A stretch of 64,000 bases of DNA from Prauserella isguenensis (GCF_014191605.1 NZ_JACHWU010000001.1:310001-374000), one strand, 5' to 3'. Shown: positions 28,449 to 37,690, numbered from the stretch's first letter. Program-made: numbers and translations. The notes: a model not told the origin generated them from the sequence alone.

Positions 28449-28616
28449 GAGCAGATCGCAGCTCGTCTCCCCCCTGCCGAGCTGCGGCCCGCCGGCCCCG
28501 TTGGCATCCCCCTCGTCACCGGGTCCGAACAGGCGGGAAGGTCCACGGGGCGGCTCGAGTTCGCGACTCCCCCCTCCCTCGAGCCGCTCCGTCGACCGCT
28601 CGGGGAAGGTCTGCTC
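28449..28616 (+). ncRNA. 6C RNA (actinobacterial small RNA with C6 loops)
   Basis: Two hairpins each carry exactly six consecutive cytosines in the loop, the defining mark of the 6C RNA motif. The first has stem GCAGCTCG/CGAGCTGC around TCTCCCCCCTGC. The second has stem CGGCTCGAG/CTCGAGCCG around a loop with ACTCCCCCCTCC. A closing helix pairs GAGCAGATC (28449-28457) with GGTCTGCTC (28608-28616), with one G-U pair. The mycobacterial member (B11) acts by pairing its C-rich loops with G-rich ribosome sites; a similar role is inferred. Exact transcript ends are not determined. Confidence 0.85.
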
Positions 28617-28655
28617 GCGGAGAGCGCTCGCCGCCTAGTGGTCTCCTCCCAGAGC

Positions 28656-28676
28656 CCAGGGGGCCGAGCCCCCTGG
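28656..28676. terminator. Strong GC hairpin after the 6C RNA
   Basis: CCAGGGGGC, CGA loop, GCCCCCTGG forms a perfect 9-bp stem, followed by AACCCCCCAC. It can terminate the 6C RNA on the plus strand or the mshA-YbjN operon on the minus strand. Confidence 0.65.
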
Positions 28677-28776
28677 AACCCCCCACGGTGCGAGCTCCTC
28701 ACCCCGGCGAGCGCGGGGCACGCATCGTTCGAACCAGCACCAGCACCGTGTGCCCGCAACACTGCGCCCGCGCACC

Positions 28777-28845
28777 GCGTGTGCTGCATTCGGACACGCG
28801 CGTCCTGCACTCAGGCCCGCGTGTCCTGCGGCTCGGCTCGGAACC
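28777..28845. repeat. 21-bp tandem repeat array, GTGTCCTGC variant (array 5)
   Basis: The CTGC core occurs at 28784, 28805 and 28826, exactly 21 bp apart (CGCGTGTGCTGCATTCGGACA-type units). A decayed GCAACAC unit precedes it at 28756. It lies downstream of the YbjN gene. Confidence 0.75.
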
Positions 28846-28894
28846 TCGGAACCGCAGAACCTCGGAATGCCGGGACGCGACTCGGCCGAGGTCG

Positions 28895-29428
28895 TCAATC
28901 GTCGGTCAGCGTCCCCGGCCGGTGCTCGGTACTCGGCTCGACCAGGTGCTTGAACGCCTGCAGGTTGGCCAGCGACTCGCCGCGGCTCACGCGCCACTCC
29001 CACTCCCGACGGATCGAACTCGCGAACCCCAGCTCCAGCAGGCTGTTGAAATCGCCGTCCGCCGTTTCCAGAACCTGGCCCAGCACCGTGTCGACCTCGT
29101 CGGCCGACACGGTGTCCAGTCCCAGCCGGCCCACCAGATAGATGTCGCCGGCCGAATCCAGTGTGTAGGCCACGCCGTACAGCTTCGCGTTCCGCCGCAG
29201 CAGGAACCGGTAGACGTCCTCGTGCGCCTCGTCCGGACGCCGGCACACGAAGGCCTCCACGGCCAGTGAATGCTCCCGCACGACCAGCCACGCATTGGTC
29301 TGCAGCTTCTTCACGCCCGGCAGCGTCACGAAGTAGACGCCTTCGCCGCGCCGGTCGTACGGAACCTCGGACGCCTCCAGCGCCGAGCGCACGATCGCAT
29401 CGACGTCACCCACGTCGCGTTCGCTCAC
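28895..29428 (-). CDS. YbjN domain protein (Rv0487-like)
   Basis: This 177-residue protein has a YbjN/type III secretion chaperone-like fold: an N-terminal helix ([17 protein letters not shown]), strands [20 protein letters not shown] and [14 protein letters not shown], and the helix [18 protein letters not shown]. Molecular function is unknown. GTG 29428 overlaps the mshA stop (GTGA) and has GGAGG 7 nt upstream, so it is translated with mshA. The same pair occurs in mycobacteria (Rv0486-Rv0487). Confidence 0.9.
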   Translation of the reverse strand: MSERDVGDVDAIVRSALEASEVPYDRRGEGVYFVTLPGVKKLQTNAWLVVREHSLAVEAFVCRRPDEAHEDVYRFLLRRNAKLYGVAYTLDSAGDIYLVGRLGLDTVSADEVDTVLGQVLETADGDFNSLLELGFASSIRREWEWRVSRGESLANLQAFKHLVEPSTEHRPGTLTDD

Positions 29429-30720
29429 ACCGCCACCTCCAACGCCGCACGGCGGAACGCTCCCCGCGCGTCCGCGTAGCTTCCCAGCAGTGCGTCCGTC
29501 GTCCGCTGCCACGAGAACCGCTGTGCGTGCCGCACCGCGCCCGCGGCCAGGGTGTCCCACCTGCGCAACGCCGCATCGGCCAGCGCGTCGGCCCACTCCG
29601 GTGCGCGGTGCGAGTCGACGAGCAGTCCCGACGTGCCGTGGTCGACCGCCACCGGCAGTCCGCCCACCGACGCGGCGACCACCGGTGTCCCGCAGGCCTG
29701 CGCCTCGAGAGCCACCAGACCGAACGACTCGTTGTGGCTGGGCACCGCCACGACGTCCGCGGCCCGGTAGACGTCGACGAGCCCTTCGCCCGCCTGCGGC
29801 GGCAGGAACCGCGTCAGGTCGGCGATGCCCAGGTCGGCGGCCAACGCCTTGAGCGACTCCGGCTGTTCCAGACCGGTGCCCGACGGCCCGCCCGCGATCA
29901 GCACCACGAGCCGGTCGCGCAGCTCGGGGCGACGCTCGACGAGTTCCGCCGCGGCGCGCAGGAGCACGTCGGGTGCCTTCAACGGCTGGATGCGGCCCGC
30001 GAACGCCAGCACCACCGCGTCGTCGCTCAGCCCCAGCACGCGCCTCGACCGCGCCTGCGACCCCGGCCGGAACAGCTCCAGGTCGACACCCGGTGACACG
30101 GTCCGGACCGCCCGCGGGTCGGCGTCGTAGAGGTCGACGAGCTGTTCGGCCTCGACGCCGGTGTTGACGATCAGCTGGTCCGCCTCGTCGACGACCTGCT
30201 GTTCGCCGATCACGCGGGTTCTCGGTTCGGGCGTGTCGCCCTCGGCCAGCGCGGCGTTCTTCACCTTCGCGAGTGTGTGGGCGGTGTGGACCAACGGCAC
30301 GCCCCACCGGTCTCGCGCGAGCCAGCCGACCTGGCCGGACAGCCAGTAGTGCGAATGGATGAGGTCGTAGTAACCCGGTTCGTGGAAGGCCTCTGTGCGC
30401 AGGACACCGTTGGTGAACGCGCACAGCTGCGCGGGCAGCTCGCCGCGGGACAGTGGTTCGAACGGGCCGGCGGGAATGTGCCGCACGAGCACTCCGGGGG
30501 CGAGTTCGGCGACGGGCGGCTGGTCCGACGACGTGGCGCGCGTGAACACCTCGACCTGCACGCCGCGTCTGGCCATCTCCTGGGCCGTCTGGGCGATGTA
30601 GACGTTCATTCCACCCGCGTCGCCGGTGCCCGGCTGCTCCAGCGGGGAGGTGTGCACGGTCAGCACCGCCACCCGGCGCGGCTGCTGCGTTGCCGCCTGC
30701 CGGTACCAGGAGATCGTCAC
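29425..30720 (-). CDS. mshA: D-inositol-3-phosphate glycosyltransferase (MshA)
   Basis: This 431-residue GT4 enzyme transfers GlcNAc from UDP-GlcNAc to inositol-3-phosphate, the first step of mycothiol synthesis. Diagnostic stretches are [20 protein letters not shown], the inositol-phosphate contacts [21 protein letters not shown], and the donor-site [22 protein letters not shown] 30720 has AAAGGTG upstream and overlaps the upstream hydrolase stop by 4 bp. Mycothiol made here would serve the mycothiol-dependent enzyme encoded at 40.5 kb. Confidence 0.96.
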   Translation of the reverse strand: MTISWYRQAATQQPRRVAVLTVHTSPLEQPGTGDAGGMNVYIAQTAQEMARRGVQVEVFTRATSSDQPPVAELAPGVLVRHIPAGPFEPLSRGELPAQLCAFTNGVLRTEAFHEPGYYDLIHSHYWLSGQVGWLARDRWGVPLVHTAHTLAKVKNAALAEGDTPEPRTRVIGEQQVVDEADQLIVNTGVEAEQLVDLYDADPRAVRTVSPGVDLELFRPGSQARSRRVLGLSDDAVVLAFAGRIQPLKAPDVLLRAAAELVERRPELRDRLVVLIAGGPSGTGLEQPESLKALAADLGIADLTRFLPPQAGEGLVDVYRAADVVAVPSHNESFGLVALEAQACGTPVVAASVGGLPVAVDHGTSGLLVDSHRAPEWADALADAALRRWDTLAAGAVRHAQRFSWQRTTDALLGSYADARGAFRRAALEVAV

Positions 30721-31571
30721 CGGTTCACCTTTCTGTACGCGTCGCGGGAGAAGGCCGCCAACTCCTCGCCGAACGTCTGCGCGTCCTCCGCGAACGGAAG
30801 ATGGCCCACCCCAGGCACCCAACGTCGACGTGCCCCCGGAATCTTCCCGGCCGCGTATTCGGCCGCAGTGATGTCGACAACGGCGTCGCGCTCGCCGTGC
30901 AGCACGAGCGCGGGAACGTCGAGCGCTTCGAGCACCTCGGCCGAGCCGATGTCCCTGCGGAACAGGCCCGCGCGTACGTGCGGAGGCACGGCGAGGATGC
31001 CGTCGACGAGCTCCTCGCCTCCGGAACCCGCCGTCATACCGCCGCACAGTCGGCGGATCGCGGGCCGGGCGACCTCGTCGTCGGCGGAGAGTGCGTCGGG
31101 CAGGGCGCCTCGCATCGCCGGGCCGACAGCTCCGCCCGGGTGGTCGCGGCCCAGCTCGGTGATCGCTCCCGCGTAGACGACGCCGGCCAGCCCGACGGTG
31201 CCGTGGACGCGCAGATAGTCGGTGACGACGAGGCCGCCGTACGACCAGCCGACCACCACCGCGGGCCTGCCCGCCAGGTCCAGCACCGCGGCCAGGTCGT
31301 CGGCCCACACGCGCGGGTCGTCGTAGCCGTCGTCGGGGACGTCGGAGTGGCCGTGCCCGCGCAGGTCCATCGCGACCATGCGGAACTCGGCCGCCAGGCG
31401 CGGGTCGGACAGCTGCATCCGCCACGCGTCCCCCGACTGGGCCCATCCGTGCACGAAGACGATCACGGGCGGCGTGCCGCCACCGTCGCCGTCGGCACGT
31501 GCCGCGCCCGTCGCGTCCTCGACGATCGCGCCGATCCGGACCCCGTCTGCACCTGTGACCTCGGTTCGCAC
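30717..31571 (-). CDS. Alpha/beta-hydrolase
   Basis: This 284-residue alpha/beta-hydrolase fold protein has the oxyanion region [11 protein letters not shown], nucleophile Ser in [10 protein letters not shown], acid Asp in HGERDAVVD, and His in [10 protein letters not shown]. It has no signal peptide. It is the first gene of a three-gene coupled unit with mshA and the YbjN gene. Substrate is unknown; linkage to mycothiol metabolism is only by position. Confidence 0.9.
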   Translation of the reverse strand: MRTEVTGADGVRIGAIVEDATGAARADGDGGGTPPVIVFVHGWAQSGDAWRMQLSDPRLAAEFRMVAMDLRGHGHSDVPDDGYDDPRVWADDLAAVLDLAGRPAVVVGWSYGGLVVTDYLRVHGTVGLAGVVYAGAITELGRDHPGGAVGPAMRGALPDALSADDEVARPAIRRLCGGMTAGSGGEELVDGILAVPPHVRAGLFRRDIGSAEVLEALDVPALVLHGERDAVVDITAAEYAAGKIPGARRRWVPGVGHLPFAEDAQTFGEELAAFSRDAYRKVNR

Positions 31572-31714
31572 CCGGGCAGTCTCTCACCCGGTCGGGCACT
31601 CCCCGGCCGGAGGCGGACACCACCACGGCTGGCCCGGCCAGGCGTACGGCCGACATCACACCCGGCCACAGCCGCCCCGGGTTGGCAAGGACATCGCCGT
31701 ACCGGACACTTGGG

Positions 31715-31820
31715 TGCAGAGGGGAGTACTTCCGCCTTGGGCCTCGCCGGTCAATACGAACGCACGGATTGTGTTCTCGGCAGGTCGCCCGCGGTTCGCG
31801 GGTGAAGGAGACCTCGAACG
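31715..31820 (+). promoter_or_regulatory. Mn2+-sensing yybP-ykoY riboswitch upstream of terC
   Basis: The leader carries the conserved 5' core GAGGGGAGTA (31718-31728), a central GTCAATACGA, a hairpin GGCAGGTCGCCCGC, and the 3' core GAAGGAGACCTC (31804-31815). P1 pairs GAGG with CCTC. The same CCTC can instead pair with the ribosome site: GACCTC (31810-31815) is complementary to GAGGTC (31835-31840), assisted by GAACG/CGTTC around a loop. Ligand binding would therefore free the ribosome site and turn terC translation on. TerC/Alx genes are known targets of this class. Confidence 0.82.
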
Positions 31821-31843
31821 ATTCAACGTTCGCGGAGGTCTGT

Positions 31844-32863
31844 GTGCTCGTCCAAGCCGCCGGTTCCGGCTCTTCCGGAGCCGCCGAGACCATGGGTTCG
31901 CCCATGCTGTGGACAATCAGCATCGGCGTGCTGCTCGCCCTGCTCGTCGCCGACTTCGTCATCACGCGCAAGCCGCACGAGGTCTCCATGAAGGAGGCCG
32001 TCGGCTGGTCGGTGTTCTACCTGGCCCTGCCGTTCGTGTTCGCACTGTTCGTGTGGTTCGCCTACAGCGGAGGCCAGGCGACCGAGTTCGTGACGGGCTT
32101 CGTGGTCGAGAAGTCGCTGTCGGTCGACAACCTCTTCGTGTTCATGCTGATCCTCACCGGGTTCGCCGTCCCGGCTGCGGTGCAGCAGCGTGTGCTGCTT
32201 TACGGCATCGTCGGCGCGCTCGTGCTGCGCGGCATCTTCATCGCCCTCGGCGCGGCCATGCTGAAGGCGGGCACGTGGGCGTTCCTGGTGTTCGGCCTCA
32301 TCCTGTTCGTCTCCGCGGTGAAGATCCTCCTCGAGGCGCTCAAGGGTCACCAGGACGAGAAGGACCCGTCCGAGATGCGCTCGGTGAAGCTGATGCGGCG
32401 GATCACGCACGTCACCGACGACTACCGCGGCACGAAGATGGTCGTCCGCGAGGCGGGCAAGCGTGCGCTGACGCCGCTGGCGATCGTCGTGGTCGCCGTG
32501 TTCGCCACCGACATCGTGTTCGCCGTCGATTCGGTGCCCGCGGTGTACGGCATCACCGAGGACCCGTACCTCGTGTTCGCCACCAACGCGTTCGCCCTGC
32601 TCGGCCTGCGTGCCCTGTACTTCGTGCTGCAGGCGGTGCTCGCCAAGCTGATCTACCTCAACCACGGCCTCGCGCTCATCCTGGCGTTCATCGGCGTGAA
32701 GCTGGTCCTGCACTGGGCGCACACCGTGTGGCCCGGCGTGCCGACCGTCCCGACGCCGATCTCGCTGCTGGCCATCGTCGGCATCCTGGCCGTGGTGACC
32801 GTGCTCAGCCTGCGGGTCTCCAAGCGCAACGAGAACCGGGAAGCAGCCGACGCGAAGGCGTAG
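31844..32863 (+). CDS. TerC/Alx family integral membrane metal-ion exporter
   Basis: This protein of about 339 residues has seven or more membrane helices. It has the TerC signature [16 protein letters not shown] with acidic and Asn residues near helix 3, and the second conserved block [15 protein letters not shown]. Members handle Mn2+ export and membrane protein metalation. GTG 31844 is favoured because CGGAGG lies 5 nt upstream and is the element sequestered by the riboswitch; ATG 31904 (MLWTISIG) would start at the first helix. It is probably induced by manganese. Confidence 0.9.
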   Translation: MLVQAAGSGSSGAAETMGSPMLWTISIGVLLALLVADFVITRKPHEVSMKEAVGWSVFYLALPFVFALFVWFAYSGGQATEFVTGFVVEKSLSVDNLFVFMLILTGFAVPAAVQQRVLLYGIVGALVLRGIFIALGAAMLKAGTWAFLVFGLILFVSAVKILLEALKGHQDEKDPSEMRSVKLMRRITHVTDDYRGTKMVVREAGKRALTPLAIVVVAVFATDIVFAVDSVPAVYGITEDPYLVFATNAFALLGLRALYFVLQAVLAKLIYLNHGLALILAFIGVKLVLHWAHTVWPGVPTVPTPISLLAIVGILAVVTVLSLRVSKRNENREAADAKA

Positions 32864-32912
32864 ACTGGACCGGTCAGGCCTTCACCGGCGCCTCGACGAC
32901 GAGGAGTCGACC

Positions 32913-32999
32913 ATGGTTCTCGAGATTCTGATCGTCGCGATCGTCGTCCTGGCGGCCATCATCACCGCCGGGTCGCTCATCGAGGTCCACAAGGACTGA
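32913..32999 (+). CDS. 28-residue single-span membrane peptide downstream of terC
   Basis: This short frame starts at ATG 32913 with GAGGAG 7 nt upstream and encodes MVLEILIVAIVVLAAIITA followed by GSLIEVHKD. It is one clean hydrophobic helix with charged residues at the C-terminus. It lies 49 bp after terC in the same direction and likely shares its transcript and Mn control. No family is recognised. A role as a small regulator or partner of TerC is speculation by analogy with other short membrane peptides beside transporters. Confidence 0.65.
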   Translation: MVLEILIVAIVVLAAIITAGSLIEVHKD

Positions 33000-33098
33000 C
33001 GAGCGCTCCGGCAGGCCGCTGGGACGACGGGCACACGCTCTCGTCGCAGCGTCCCACGCCGATCGCGAGCGCCGGGCCCTCGAGCGCCGGCCCGGCAG

Positions 33099-33199
33099 TC
33101 ACAGCGCGCACCGGGAATCACAAGGCTCACCGGGAATCACAGCGCCCTCCGGGAATCACAAGGCTCACCAGGCGTCACAGGGCCCGCCGAGAGTCACAG
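33099..33199. repeat. 19-bp tandem array abutting the L,D-transpeptidase stop codon
   Basis: TCACA begins at 33099, 33118, 33137, 33156, 33175 and 33194, exactly every 19 bp. Read on the minus strand, units resemble CTGTGATTCCCGGTGAGCC. The copy at 33194 contains the actual stop codon (CTG TGA) of the transpeptidase gene, so the array looks like serial duplication of the gene's end into the downstream region. Confidence 0.9.
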
Positions 33200-34402
33200 G
33201 GCCGACTTGGACTTCCACGTCTCCCAGTCGAGCAGCCAGTCCATGACGTCCGACGTCGTCGGGAAGTCGGCCTTCGAACCGGTGACCTCGACGGGGTCGC
33301 CGAGCATGGCCGAGTCGAAATACGCCTTCGCGTCGTCGGGCAGCAGGTTGACGCAGCCGTGCGAGGTGTTCCGCTTGCCGATGTTGGCGGCGTTCTCCTG
33401 GTTCTCGTGGATGTACTCGCCGTGGTTGGAGATGCGGCAGCACCAGGTCTTCTTGACGTCGGTGTAGCCGTACTCCTCGTTGTCGAAGATCGACGTCGGC
33501 TCCTTGGTCATGACGATGACCGTGCCGTTGGGCGTGTTGAGGTCGGGGTTGGCGTCCTCGCCGTTGCTGCACGGGTAGTTGGCGACCTCGGCACCGTCGC
33601 GGTACACGCGCATGCGGTGCTCGGGTGTGTGCACTTTGACGACCTGGTTGCGCCCGATGGAGAACTTCGTGGTGACGTCCGCCTTGCCGTAGGCGCCGCC
33701 GCCGTAGTTCACGCCGTAGAGGTTCGCGGCGACCTCGACCTTCGTGTTCGCGGGCCAGTACTCGCGGGGCCGCCAGTCGACCTGCTGGTCGTTCAACCAC
33801 GCCCACGCGCCTTCGACCTGCGGCTCCGTCGTCACCGACAGGGCCCGCTGCGCGGCGGCACGGTCGCTGACCGGGGCGTCGAACTTGACGGTGACGGGCT
33901 GGCCGACCCCCACGACCGCGTCGTCGCCCGGGTACAGGGTGGCGCGCACGACCGACGACGGCCGGACCGTGCTGAACGAGCCGTCGAGCTTCGCGGTGCG
34001 GCCGTCGCTGCCGGAGGCCTTCGCGGCGTAGGTGTAGGTGCGGCCGTAGCCGAGGGGTTCGCCGACGGTCCACTCGGTCTTGTCGTCGTTGAGACTGCCG
34101 TCGACGGCCTTGCCGTCCTCGTTGGTGAGCCGGACCTCGGTGAAAGTGCCGTCGGTGACGCTGAGCTTGACCGGAGTGGTCACCTCGACGTCGGTGGCGT
34201 CGGCCTTCGGCTCCGCGGTGATCGTGGCCTGCGGCTCGGCCGGGGCTGTGCCGTTACCGCCACCACCGGTGCCCGCCCCGCTGGTGTCGTCGTGGCCCGT
34301 ACACGCGACGAGCACGCCCGCAGGCGCCGCGACCGCGGCCGCCTTCAGCACTCCTCGCCGTCCGACGGCGAGTTCGCTGCCCCCGTTTTGTCCGAACCTC
34401 AC
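33194..34402 (-). CDS. L,D-transpeptidase lipoprotein (LprQ/LdtMt5-like)
   Basis: This 402-residue protein forms 3-3 peptidoglycan cross-links. The N-terminus RRGVLKAAAVAAPAGVLVAC ends in a lipobox cysteine, so it is predicted to be lipid-anchored outside the membrane. Two Ig-like domains (about 50-245) precede the YkuD catalytic domain, with HGEYIHENQ and the active-site SHGCVNLLPDDA. The GTG start has GGAGG upstream. It matches Rv0483 in position and architecture. The stop codon lies inside a 19-bp tandem array. Confidence 0.94.
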   Translation of the reverse strand: MRFGQNGGSELAVGRRGVLKAAAVAAPAGVLVACTGHDDTSGAGTGGGGNGTAPAEPQATITAEPKADATDVEVTTPVKLSVTDGTFTEVRLTNEDGKAVDGSLNDDKTEWTVGEPLGYGRTYTYAAKASGSDGRTAKLDGSFSTVRPSSVVRATLYPGDDAVVGVGQPVTVKFDAPVSDRAAAQRALSVTTEPQVEGAWAWLNDQQVDWRPREYWPANTKVEVAANLYGVNYGGGAYGKADVTTKFSIGRNQVVKVHTPEHRMRVYRDGAEVANYPCSNGEDANPDLNTPNGTVIVMTKEPTSIFDNEEYGYTDVKKTWCCRISNHGEYIHENQENAANIGKRNTSHGCVNLLPDDAKAYFDSAMLGDPVEVTGSKADFPTTSDVMDWLLDWETWKSKSAL

Positions 34403-34473
34403 GTGTGCCTACCTCCGTGGCCCTCGCCGGCACCCCCGCCAGCAACACAACATTACCTGGCAGCATGCGGACC

Positions 34474-35205
34474 ATGACCACTCGAACCGCAGTCATCACA
34501 GGCGCCAGCGCCGGAATCGGCGCCGCCACCGCCAGGTCTCTCGCCCGGGCCGGGTTCCACGTCGTCCTCGGCGCACGCCGGGCCGACAAGCTCGAAGCGC
34601 TCGCCGAGGAAACGTCGGGCACCGCCCTCACGCTGGACGTCACGGACGCCGATTCCGTTGCCTCGTTCGTCGAACGCGTTCCCGAGTGCCATGTGCTGGT
34701 CAACAACGCAGGCGGCGCGAAGGGACTCGAGCGGGTCGACGAGGCGGACGAGGACCATTGGCGCTGGATGTGGGAGACGAACGTCCTCGGCACGCTGCGT
34801 GTGACGAAGTCGTTGCTGCCGAAACTCGTCGCGTCCGGTGACGGGCACGTCATCACCGTGACGTCGATCGCGGGCCACGGCGTGTACCCCGGTGGCGCGG
34901 GCTACACGTCGTCGAAGCACGCGCAGGCGGCGCTGCACCAGACGCTGCGCGCCGAGCACCTCGGTGACCCGGTACGCGTGACGGAGATCGTCCCCGGCGC
35001 GGTGCAGACCGAGTTCTCCGTCAACCGGTTCGACGGCGACGCCGACCGTGCGGCGAAGGTGTACGAGGGCTACCAGCCGTTGACGGCCGAGGACGTGGCC
35101 GACGTCGTGTCGTTCGCCGCCACCCGGCCGTCGCACGTCAACCTGGACCAGATCGTCATGAAGCCGCGCGCCCAGCTCGACGGCAGGACGTTCCACCGCG
35201 AGTGA
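34474..35205 (+). CDS. Short-chain dehydrogenase/reductase (Rv0484c-like)
   Basis: This protein of about 243 residues is a classical SDR: cofactor motif TGASAGIGAATARSL, NNAGG, catalytic Ser in TVTSIAGHG, and YTSSKHAQAAL (Tyr-x3-Lys). The ARRADKLEAL segment suggests NADP preference. Substrate is unknown. ATG 34474 is chosen as domain start; ATG 34465 is also possible. It is divergent from the L,D-transpeptidase, as in mycobacteria. Confidence 0.9.
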   Translation: MTTRTAVITGASAGIGAATARSLARAGFHVVLGARRADKLEALAEETSGTALTLDVTDADSVASFVERVPECHVLVNNAGGAKGLERVDEADEDHWRWMWETNVLGTLRVTKSLLPKLVASGDGHVITVTSIAGHGVYPGGAGYTSSKHAQAALHQTLRAEHLGDPVRVTEIVPGAVQTEFSVNRFDGDADRAAKVYEGYQPLTAEDVADVVSFAATRPSHVNLDQIVMKPRAQLDGRTFHRE

Positions 35206-35218
35206 GCAGCCCGGCGGG

Positions 35219-35243
35219 CGCCCCCAAGGGCACCTTGGGGGCG
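35219..35243. terminator. Bidirectional hairpin terminator
   Basis: CGCCCCCAAGG, GCA loop, CCTTGGGGGCG forms a perfect 11-bp stem right after the SDR stop and before the murB 3' end. GTTCAACGCG follows. A decayed look-alike (ACGCCCCCAGGGCATTG) is at 49226. Confidence 0.8.
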
Positions 35244-35338
35244 TTCAACGCGAGCCACGCGTAAGCGTGTCCGTGAGGGGCGATGGTCAGGCAGGCGGGC
35301 GCCCCGGATGTCCCCTGGCCTCGCCTCTCCCGACGACC

Positions 35339-36388
35339 TCACAACTCGCAGTTGATGAGCAGCGGTTCCGGGCGGAGGGTGACGCCGAACGCGGCCACCA
35401 CGCCGTCGCGGACCTCACGGGCCAGCGCGAGCAGGTCGTCGGTACGGGCCTCGCCGCGGTTGGTCAGGGCGAGCGTGTGTTTCGTCGACAGCGACACCCG
35501 CCCGCCCCGACCGGCGTGGCCCTTCGTGAACCCGGCGCGCTCGATAAGCCAGGCCGCGGACAGCTTCACACCACCGTCGGCGGGGTACCGCGGCACGGAC
35601 ACGTCGTCGCCGACGACGTCCGCGATCCTGCTCAGCACCACGCCGACCCGCTCCTCGGGCACGATCGGGTTGGTGAAGAACGAGCCCGCGCTCCACGTGT
35701 CGTGGTCGTCGGGGTCGAGCACCATGCCCTTGCTGCGGCGCAACCCGAGCACGGCCTCCCGCACCTGCGCGGCAGGCGCGCGGTCACCGACGTCGACACC
35801 GAGGGTGCGGGCCAGTTCGGCGTAGCGGACCGGCGCCGACAGGCCGTCCTCACGGAGATCGAATCGCACCGACAACACGACGCCGTCGTGCGTGCCCTTG
35901 AGCACGCTCGTCCGGTAGGCGAAGCCGAGTTCGTCGGCGGCGAGGGTGCGGACCTCGCCCGTGGTGCGGTCGTAGAGCTCCACCGAGTGCAGCACGTCGC
36001 TGATCTCGCAGCCGTACGCGCCGACGTTCTGGATGGGCGTGGCGCCCGCCGACCCGGGGATCCCCGACAGGCACTCCAGCCCGCCGTACCCCTCGGCGAC
36101 CGTCGCGGCGACGTAGGCGTCCCAGTCCTGGCCGGCCTGCACGGTTGCGCCGTCCCACCCGGTGTCGGCGATCCGCACGACGGTGCCGTCGAACCCGGCG
36201 TCCGACACGACGAGGTTCGAGCCACCGCCGACCAGCAGCACCGGCTCACCCGCCGCGTCGAGGTCGCCGACGGTGGCCGCCAGCTCGGCGGACGTGTTCG
36301 CCGTCACGAACCGGCGCGCTGGCCCGCCGAGGCGCAGCGTCGTGTAGTTGCGCAGGTCGCGGCAGGTGGGCGTTTCGACAGTGCTCAC
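35339..36388 (-). CDS. murB: UDP-N-acetylmuramate dehydrogenase
   Basis: This 349-residue FAD enzyme reduces UDP-GlcNAc-enolpyruvate in peptidoglycan synthesis. It has the FAD-binding [11 protein letters not shown], the [21 protein letters not shown] block, the catalytic serine region [12 protein letters not shown], and [10 protein letters not shown] near the C-terminus. GTG 36388 ([12 protein letters not shown]) lies only 25 bp from the divergent DUF2505 start. It is the Rv0482 equivalent. Confidence 0.96.
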   Translation of the reverse strand: MSTVETPTCRDLRNYTTLRLGGPARRFVTANTSAELAATVGDLDAAGEPVLLVGGGSNLVVSDAGFDGTVVRIADTGWDGATVQAGQDWDAYVAATVAEGYGGLECLSGIPGSAGATPIQNVGAYGCEISDVLHSVELYDRTTGEVRTLAADELGFAYRTSVLKGTHDGVVLSVRFDLREDGLSAPVRYAELARTLGVDVGDRAPAAQVREAVLGLRRSKGMVLDPDDHDTWSAGSFFTNPIVPEERVGVVLSRIADVVGDDVSVPRYPADGGVKLSAAWLIERAGFTKGHAGRGGRVSLSTKHTLALTNRGEARTDDLLALAREVRDGVVAAFGVTLRPEPLLINCEL

Positions 36389-36413
36389 ATCCCGTAACGG
36401 TACTGTCCCGGGC

Positions 36414-36902
36414 ATGGCTTCCCGTATCGAGCACCGGGCGACGTTCCCCGCCTCCGTCGCCGACGTCGTCGCCGCCCAGGCCGACGAGGCCGCGTTGCAC
36501 GCACGGCTGGCAGAGATCGGCGGCACCGGCGCCGCGCTCGAAGATCACACGGTCGACGGCGACGAGGTGCGATACACGCTGGTGCAGGGCGTGCCCGCGG
36601 ACAAGCTGCCGTCGGTGGCGCAGAAGTTCGTGTCGGGCGACCTGATGGTGCGCAGGGAGCACGTCTGGCACGGCGGCGAGGGCACGATCCGCGCACAGGT
36701 CGACGGCATTCCGGGCGAGATCACCGGGACCGTGTCGGTGGAGCCGGACGGCGACGCGGCCGCGCGGCAGGTCACGCGCGGCGAGGTGACGGTGAAGATC
36801 CCGCTGGTGGGCGGCAAGCTCGAAGGGCTGATCGCGGAGCAGGTCACGACGCTGCTCGAGCGCGAGGCCGACTTCACGACGTCGTGGCTCGCGCGCAGCT
36901 GA
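36414..36902 (+). CDS. DUF2505 family protein
   Basis: This 162-residue protein is an SRPBCC-like fold of the actinobacterial DUF2505 family ([47 protein letters not shown]). The ligand is unknown. It matches Rv0481c and its divergence from murB. ATG 36414 is only 25 bp from the murB start, so promoters must overlap and one or both mRNAs are probably leaderless. Confidence 0.9.
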   Translation: MASRIEHRATFPASVADVVAAQADEAALHARLAEIGGTGAALEDHTVDGDEVRYTLVQGVPADKLPSVAQKFVSGDLMVRREHVWHGGEGTIRAQVDGIPGEITGTVSVEPDGDAAARQVTRGEVTVKIPLVGGKLEGLIAEQVTTLLEREADFTTSWLARS

Positions 36903-37690
36903 AGCGCGCCGAGCCGCTCGGCTCGCCGACCAGAGGAACCACGAATCCGAACCGCCTGCGGCGCGTCGACCGCTGGCTGACCGCCGACCTCGGGGTGCGG
37001 CGTGCCCTGCGTTCGGAGCCCTCACCGCTGGTCGTCGACCTCGGCTACGGCGCATCGCCCGTCACCACCGTCGAACTGGCCACGCGGCTGCGCGCGGCGG
37101 TGCCGGACGTACGGGTGCTCGGACTGGAGCTGGACCCGGAGCGAGTGGCCGCGGGCGAGGCGGTGGCGGAACCGCCGGCGCTGGATTTCCGGCGCGGTGG
37201 GTTCGAACTCGCGGGCGCCCGGCCCGCGGTGGTGCGGGCGTTCAACGTCCTGCGGCAGTACGACGAGTCGGACGTCGAACCGTCCTGGCGGGCGATGCTC
37301 GAGCGGGTCACCCCCGGCGGACTGCTCGTCGAGGGCACGTGCGACGAGATCGGCAGGCTGTGCACGTGGGCCACGGTGTCGCATCGCGGTCCGGTGTCGC
37401 TGACACTGTCGTGCCGCGTCGCCTCGCTGGACCGTCCGTCCACTGTGGCTGAACGGCTGCCGAAAGCGTTGATCCACCGCAACATTCCGGGCGAGCGAGT
37501 CCACGACCTGCTATCGCGTTTGGACCACTGCTGGGCGACGGCGGCGCCGTTCTCGTCGTACGGCCCGCGGGCGCGGTGGACGGAAACGGTGCGGCTGCTG
37601 GCCGCGTCCGGTTGGCCGGTCCTGAACCGCCCTGCGCGCTGGCGCCTCGGCGAACTCACCGTCCCGTGGACCTCCGTCGCCCCACGCTGA
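36884..37690 (+). CDS. Class I SAM-dependent methyltransferase-like protein
   Basis: This 268-residue protein has a Rossmann methyltransferase motif I VVDLGYGASPVTTVELA and acidic LGLELDPERV. The C-terminal half has WRAMLERVTPGGLLVEGTCDE. Substrate is unknown. The GTG start lies 19 bp inside the DUF2505 gene, so translation is coupled. Its stop codon is fused to a 21-bp repeat array. Confidence 0.8.
   Translation: MARAQLKRAEPLGSPTRGTTNPNRLRRVDRWLTADLGVRRALRSEPSPLVVDLGYGASPVTTVELATRLRAAVPDVRVLGLELDPERVAAGEAVAEPPALDFRRGGFELAGARPAVVRAFNVLRQYDESDVEPSWRAMLERVTPGGLLVEGTCDEIGRLCTWATVSHRGPVSLTLSCRVASLDRPSTVAERLPKALIHRNIPGERVHDLLSRLDHCWATAAPFSSYGPRARWTETVRLLAASGWPVLNRPARWRLGELTVPWTSVAPR

Noticed and set aside
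28301-28810. A 169-residue minus-strand frame between gpmA and the YbjN gene
   Set aside because: It runs antisense through the 6C RNA, terminator and repeat array; composition reflects those elements, not coding.
28140-28900. A tRNA or rRNA gene in the gpmA-YbjN gap
   Set aside because: No cloverleaf or TTCGAATC arm in proper spacing; the structured segment is explained by the 6C RNA.
30717-31989. Extension of MshA to an 854-residue protein
   Set aside because: Upstream codons are an antiphase reading of the alpha/beta-hydrolase; GTG 30720 has a ribosome site and starts at the conserved N-terminus.
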